The notes below the pieces were generated by a model. The model worked only from the letters and a program-made list of their open reading frames with translations. It was not told the DNA's origin and did not search any database. 11,306 nucleotides of DNA from Gammaproteobacteria bacterium (lineage in GTDB: Bacteria; Pseudomonadota; Gammaproteobacteria; Arenicellales; Poriferihabitantaceae). The stretch is from assembly GCA_009839585.1 (NCBI GenBank), contig VXPI01000054.1:1-11306 (forward strand), written 5' to 3'. How positions within the stretch are numbered: the stretch's first letter is position 1; every line of letters begins with the position of its first letter. The position numbers and the translations under genes were made by a program. Shown piece by piece: positions 6,409-11,306 of this stretch.

Positions 6409-6447
6409 CACGCTCGATCACTTTAGACAGACAGAGGTAGATAGAAT

Positions 6448-7857
6448 ATGTCGATCAAAGACGCACTGAATTTAATAAATGAAAGTGAAGCAGAGTTCGT
6501 TGACCTGCGCTTTACGGACACCAGGGGCAAGGAACAGCATGTAACCCTGCCGGCTTCCGAAGCAGGTGAAGATCTGTTCGAAGACGGTAAAATGTTTGAC
6601 GGTTCGTCAATTGCGGGGTGGAAGGGAATTAATGAATCGGACATGATCTTGATGCCCGACCCCGAAAGCGCAGTAGTCGATCCATTTTCGGACCTGAAGC
6701 AGGTCAATATCCGATGCGACATTATCGAACCGTCCGACATGCAGGGGTATGCCAGGGATCCGCGCTCGATTGCCAAGCGTGCAGAAGCCTATCTGGCCTC
6801 CACGGGAATCGGGGATACCGCGTATTTCGGCCCCGAGAATGAATTTTTCGTATTCGACTCGGTTCGCTGGGAAAACAGCATGGAACATTCGTTCTATGCA
6901 ATTGATTCGGAAGAAGGGGACTGGAGCAGTGCGAGCAAGCTGGGCGGCATGAACCTAGCCCATCGACCCAGAGTCAAGGGCGGATACTTCCCGGTTCCAC
7001 CGGTCGACAGTCTGTCTGACATGCGCGGCAGAATGTGCACCGTCATGAACGACATGGGTCTCGCTACGGAAGTCCATCACCACGAAGTGGGAACAGCAGG
7101 GCAGTGCGAAATTGGTGCCAGGTTCAATACCATGGTCAAAAAGGCCGATGAAGTGCAGATATACAAGTATGTGGTGCTCAACGTTGCCCACATGTTTGAC
7201 ATGACTGCTACCTTCATGCCCAAGCCGCTGGTTGGTGACAATGGTTCGGGAATGCATGTTCACCAGTCCATTTTCAATGGGGGCAACAACATCTTCGCTG
7301 GGGACGGCTATGGCGGCCTGAGCGACGAAGCCCTGTACTACATCGGCGGCATCTTCAAGCATGCCCGGGCGATCAATGCCTTTGCCAACGCAAGCACCAA
7401 CAGCTACAAGCGGCTGGTTCCGGGCTTTGAAGCACCGGTGCTGCTGGCCTATTCATCGAAAAACCGGTCCGCATCCTGTCGCATTCCCTTTGTTGCAAAT
7501 CCCAAGGCAAGGCGAATCGAGATTCGCTTTCCCGACTCGACAGCAAATCCGTATCTTGCGTTTGCCGCAATGTTGATGGCGGGTCTTGACGGGATCCAGA
7601 ACCGGATTGATCCGGGCAGTCCTTCCGACAAGGATCTGTATGATCTTCCTCCGGAAGAGGAAAGCAATATCCCAACCGTTGCACACGGTCTGGACATTGC
7701 CCTTGAAGCCCTGGATGCAGACCGGGACTTCCTGTTGGCCGGAGACGTCTTCAATAACGACATGATTGACGGGTACATCGAGCTCCTGATGGAAGATGTT
7801 ACCCGACTCAGGATGGCAACGCATCCGGTCGAGTTCGACATGTACTACAGCCTCTGA
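6448..7857 (+). CDS. glnA: Glutamine synthetase, type I
   Basis: The 469-residue product is the standard length for dodecameric bacterial GSI, which makes glutamine from glutamate, ammonia and ATP in the cytoplasm. Motifs include [17 protein letters not shown] near residues 51-67, the metal-binding [10 protein letters not shown] with Glu130 and Glu132, [12 protein letters not shown] from about 210, [10 protein letters not shown] (265-274), [11 protein letters not shown] near 340, and the adenylylation loop DLYDLPPEE with Tyr398. The tyrosine means activity is probably controlled by GlnE adenylylation. The start follows an AGAGG ribosome site. It is downstream of decayed mobile DNA and 97 bases upstream of hflK; ntrB/ntrC, which often follow glnA, are absent here. 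Identification is essentially certain. Confidence 0.98.
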   Translation: MSIKDALNLINESEAEFVDLRFTDTRGKEQHVTLPASEAGEDLFEDGKMFDGSSIAGWKGINESDMILMPDPESAVVDPFSDLKQVNIRCDIIEPSDMQGYARDPRSIAKRAEAYLASTGIGDTAYFGPENEFFVFDSVRWENSMEHSFYAIDSEEGDWSSASKLGGMNLAHRPRVKGGYFPVPPVDSLSDMRGRMCTVMNDMGLATEVHHHEVGTAGQCEIGARFNTMVKKADEVQIYKYVVLNVAHMFDMTATFMPKPLVGDNGSGMHVHQSIFNGGNNIFAGDGYGGLSDEALYYIGGIFKHARAINAFANASTNSYKRLVPGFEAPVLLAYSSKNRSASCRIPFVANPKARRIEIRFPDSTANPYLAFAAMLMAGLDGIQNRIDPGSPSDKDLYDLPPEEESNIPTVAHGLDIALEALDADRDFLLAGDVFNNDMIDGYIELLMEDVTRLRMATHPVEFDMYYSL

Positions 7858-7866
7858 TTGCTCTTG

Positions 7867-7906
7867 AATGCCGGCAGGAATGCCGGATATTCCCGGGCGA
7901 ACCGGG
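7867..7906 (+). other. GC-rich repeats and hairpins after glnA
   Basis: AATGCCGG occurs twice in direct order (7867-7874 and 7879-7886). CCGGC/GCCGG (7871-7875 with 7882-7886) and CCCGG/CCGGG (7892-7896 with 7902-7906) can each form a 5-bp stem. No T run follows, and the second stem abuts the TATAAT box at 7908, so these may be a weak 3' end for the glnA message or chance. Confidence 0.3.
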
Positions 7907-7907
7907 C

Positions 7908-7913
7908 TATAAT
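7908..7913 (+). promoter_or_regulatory. Candidate -10 box for the hflK-hflC-purA unit
   Basis: A perfect TATAAT, 41 bases before the hflK ATG. The sequence 16-18 bases upstream has no recognisable TTGACA, so the -35 is weak. If used, it would make hflK and the following genes independent of glnA transcription. Confidence 0.45.
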
Positions 7914-7954
7914 CAGGATTCACGCAATTCTTTAACTTTGAGCAGGAAATAGCA

Positions 7955-9226
7955 ATGCCTTGGAATCAGTCGGGTTCTGGCGGAAACGACAAGGACCCAT
8001 GGGGACAGCAAGACCAGCACTGGGGAAAGCGGGGCCGAAGACCCCAGCAAGGTCCACCTGAACTGGATGAAATTGCCCAGCAGATATGGTCGCGGTTCAA
8101 GGGCTTCAGGGGCCGCAAGGGCGGCAATGGGGATTCTGGCGACCGCGGTGATGACGGCGGTGAAAAGCGCCGCAGCGGTGGTCTGGGGAAATACCCGATT
8201 CTGGCGTTACTCGTCATTGGTCTCGGTTTCTGGGCATTTACCGGTTTCTACACGGTTGACCAGGGCGAGCAGGCCATAGAACTGCGGTTCGGAAAATTCT
8301 CCGAAACCAACGGCGCTGGACTGCACTGGCACATTCCATCCCCGATAGAAATCGTTGAGATCATTAACACCCAGAAGGAAAACACGGTTCAGGTTGGCTA
8401 TCGGGATGCTGGTCGAGGCAAACAGGATGTGCCAAAGGAAGCCCTGATGCTGACCGAGGATGAAAACATCATTCACATCCAGCTGGCGGTTCAGTATGAC
8501 ATAAAGGATCCGAACAACTTGCTCTTCAATGTCAGTGAATACAATCAGGAAAATCTCGCTGATGGCGTGGTTCGACAGGCGGCCGAGAGCGCAATCCGGG
8601 AAATCGTCGGCCGCTCAAGCATGGATTTTGCGATTACCGAAGGTCGAGCCCAGCTGGCTTCTGAAACCAAGTCACTGGTGCAGGAAATTCTCGATCGTTA
8701 TGAAACAGGCATCAATATCGTTACTGTTGAAATGCAGGATGCACAGCCTCCCGAGCAGGTGCAGGATGCGTTTGCAGATGTGGTGCGTGCCCGTGAGGAT
8801 GAAGAGCGGTTCAAGAACCTGGCCGAGGCCTATGCGAATGACATCATTCCCAAGGCACGTGGCTTTTCAGCCAGAATCATTGAGGAATCCGAAGCCTACA
8901 GGGCGGCGGTAATTGCCCGGGCCGAAGGTGAGACTGCGCGCTTCAACAAGGTACTGGATGAATACTGGAAGGCACCGGATGTAACTCGGGAAAGGCTGTA
9001 TATCGAGGCTATGCAGCAAGTGTTCAGCAATACCAGCAAGCTGCTTATAGATCAGCCTGAAGGAGGCAATTCCGTGATGTACTTGCCGCTAGAACAACTC
9101 CTGCGCTCACAGCGCAGCGGTTCAACCGACACTCTGAATTCCCCGCAAACCAGTCGCACGAACAGTCCGACGGTTGGCGATGCACAGAATACCGGAATTA
9201 GATCAACGACGCGAACGTCGAGGTAA
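7955..9226 (+). CDS. hflK: FtsH protease modulator subunit HflK
   Basis: This 423-residue protein opens with MPWNQSGSGGNDKDPWG and a long Gly/Arg-rich cytoplasmic tail (to about 78) typical of HflK. One membrane segment follows (about 80-99), then the SPFH/band 7 domain (VDQGEQAIELRFGKF onward, about 101-280), a coiled-coil-rich stretch with RAREDEERFKNLAEAYAND, and a low-complexity Ser/Thr tail. HflK and HflC form a large membrane complex that encloses and modulates the FtsH protease. The ribosome site AGGAA precedes the ATG at 7955. It ends five bases before hflC, whose ribosome site overlaps the hflK end, so the two are translated together. hflX and hfq, the usual upstream neighbours, are missing. 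Confidence 0.97.
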   Translation: MPWNQSGSGGNDKDPWGQQDQHWGKRGRRPQQGPPELDEIAQQIWSRFKGFRGRKGGNGDSGDRGDDGGEKRRSGGLGKYPILALLVIGLGFWAFTGFYTVDQGEQAIELRFGKFSETNGAGLHWHIPSPIEIVEIINTQKENTVQVGYRDAGRGKQDVPKEALMLTEDENIIHIQLAVQYDIKDPNNLLFNVSEYNQENLADGVVRQAAESAIREIVGRSSMDFAITEGRAQLASETKSLVQEILDRYETGINIVTVEMQDAQPPEQVQDAFADVVRAREDEERFKNLAEAYANDIIPKARGFSARIIEESEAYRAAVIARAEGETARFNKVLDEYWKAPDVTRERLYIEAMQQVFSNTSKLLIDQPEGGNSVMYLPLEQLLRSQRSGSTDTLNSPQTSRTNSPTVGDAQNTGIRSTTRTSR

Positions 9227-9231
9227 TTGAC

Positions 9232-10110
9232 ATGACTGCAAAATCAACCTTATCGCTGGTTCTGATAGCCATCGTCTCGGCCCTGGTTATCGCATCAGCG
9301 TATTACGTGGACGAGCGCGAGAAAGCAATCGTATTCAAGTTCGGTGAAATTGTCCGCTCTGATATTGATCCTGGACTGCACTGGAAGGTTCCATTCATCA
9401 ATAATGTGCGTTTTTTCGATGCCCGGGTGCAGACCCTGGATGCGGACCCGCAGCGCTATTTGACGGTTGAGAAGAAGAACCTGTCGGTCGATTCATTCGT
9501 AAAATGGAAAATTCGCGATGTATATCTCTATTACACGAGACTCCGTGGTCTCAAGTCGAATGCCCGTTCACGACTTGATCAGCGAGTCAATGATTCCCTG
9601 CGTCAGGAATTTGGCAAGCGCACCGTATCGGAAGTGATCTCGGGTGATCGGGCCCTGATCATGGAAGTGGTGCAGAAAGCCATGAATGAAGAGGCGGCAA
9701 CTCTCGGAATCGAGATTATCGATGTTCGCTTGAAGAGGGTGGATCTTGAAGAAGCAATCAGTCAACAGGTTTACCAGAGGATGGGCGCAGAGCGAGAGCG
9801 GGTTGCCAAGGAACTGCGTGCACAGGGTGAGGAAGAGGCCGAGAAAATCCGTGCTGACGCAGACCGTGAACGTGAAATTCTACTGGCGAATGCGGACCGT
9901 GAAGGTCAGATCATTCGTGGTGATGGCGATGCCACGGCTACCGCACTTTATGCCAGTGCATTTGGCCGTGACAAGGAGTTCTACAGTCTCTACCGAACCC
10001 TCAATGCGTATCGCGACAGTTTCAATAGCAAACAGGATCTAATGATCGTCGACCCGAGTTCGGAGTTTTTCCGTTACTTCAGAGAGCCAAATCCAGCATC
10101 CTCTCCATAA
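9232..10110 (+). CDS. hflC: FtsH protease modulator subunit HflC
   Basis: This 292-residue protein has a normal HflC length, an N-terminal membrane segment (about 5-25), then the SPFH/band 7 domain starting at YYVDEREKAIVFKFGEI, with GLHWKVPF and the Asp/Arg-rich strands of the family. An alanine/glutamate/arginine-rich coiled coil (ERERVAKELRAQGEEEAEKI, ADREREILLANADREGQIIRG) leads to the conserved FYSLYRTLNAY-type C-terminal region. It partners HflK in the inner-membrane complex around FtsH. The start is fixed by GAGGT overlapping the end of hflK and by the family N-terminus. The DUF2065 gene follows 22 bases later. Confidence 0.97.
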   Translation: MTAKSTLSLVLIAIVSALVIASAYYVDEREKAIVFKFGEIVRSDIDPGLHWKVPFINNVRFFDARVQTLDADPQRYLTVEKKNLSVDSFVKWKIRDVYLYYTRLRGLKSNARSRLDQRVNDSLRQEFGKRTVSEVISGDRALIMEVVQKAMNEEAATLGIEIIDVRLKRVDLEEAISQQVYQRMGAERERVAKELRAQGEEEAEKIRADADREREILLANADREGQIIRGDGDATATALYASAFGRDKEFYSLYRTLNAYRDSFNSKQDLMIVDPSSEFFRYFREPNPASSP

Positions 10111-10132
10111 AGGGCTCGCAGGAAAAGCCTAG

Positions 10133-11306
<1,174 letters not shown>

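Larger units (their letters stand above)
6135..6447 (+). other. Control region upstream of glnA
   Basis: This 313-base stretch lies between the dead methylase (reading left) and glnA (reading right). It contains no credible gene. It holds a TATAAT box, a possible -24/-12 element and two small hairpins, listed separately. I did not find a clear NtrC-type palindrome. The glnA ribosome site is AGAGG, 10 bases before the ATG. Confidence 0.6.

Overview
The window looks like a chromosomal segment of a gammaproteobacterium with moderate GC content. The main reason is the block at the right end: hflK, hflC, a small DUF2065 (YjeT-type) membrane gene and purA, all on the plus strand. That is the standard gammaproteobacterial order, and the glutamine synthetase upstream of it is a typical proteobacterial type I enzyme with an adenylylation tyrosine. 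Nothing here identifies a genus.

Layout, left to right. Positions 2-3077 hold three plus-strand housekeeping-type genes: the 3' part of an AsmA-family protein, a DUF938 (METTL26-like) SAM-methyltransferase-fold protein, and the pseudokinase-fold AMPylase SelO (YdiU). A 330-base gap with no recognisable gene (3078-3407) separates SelO from a convergent minus-strand unit. That unit is the most unusual part of the window. It contains a methyltransferase closely resembling eukaryotic sterol C-24 methyltransferase (Erg6/SMT), both in its N-terminal catalytic motifs and in its C-terminal SMT-specific domain. It is preceded by a 41-codon open frame with a near-perfect Shine-Dalgarno, whose stop lies four bases before a possible GTG start of the methyltransferase.

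Positions 4838-6134 are a graveyard of mobile DNA on the minus strand. I could reassemble two genes by crossing reading frames. One is a DDE integrase/transposase remnant with frameshifts, a stop and an internal deletion (4838-5428). The other is a D12-class N6-adenine DNA methylase with several frameshifts and stops (5465-6134). Parts of this stretch are visibly more GC-rich than the methyltransferase gene next to it, which fits an acquired region.

From 6135 the sequence is core genome again: a 313-base control region with candidate sigma-70 and sigma-54 promoter elements and two small hairpins, then glnA, a 97-base gap with its own TATAAT box, hflK-hflC (the membrane complex that modulates FtsH), the DUF2065 gene and the 5' part of purA (cut by the window end). 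In most gammaproteobacteria hfq and hflX lie directly before hflK. Here glnA takes that place, so the usual hfq-hflX-hflKC-purA cluster is split.

No tRNA, rRNA, CRISPR array or intact insertion sequence was seen.
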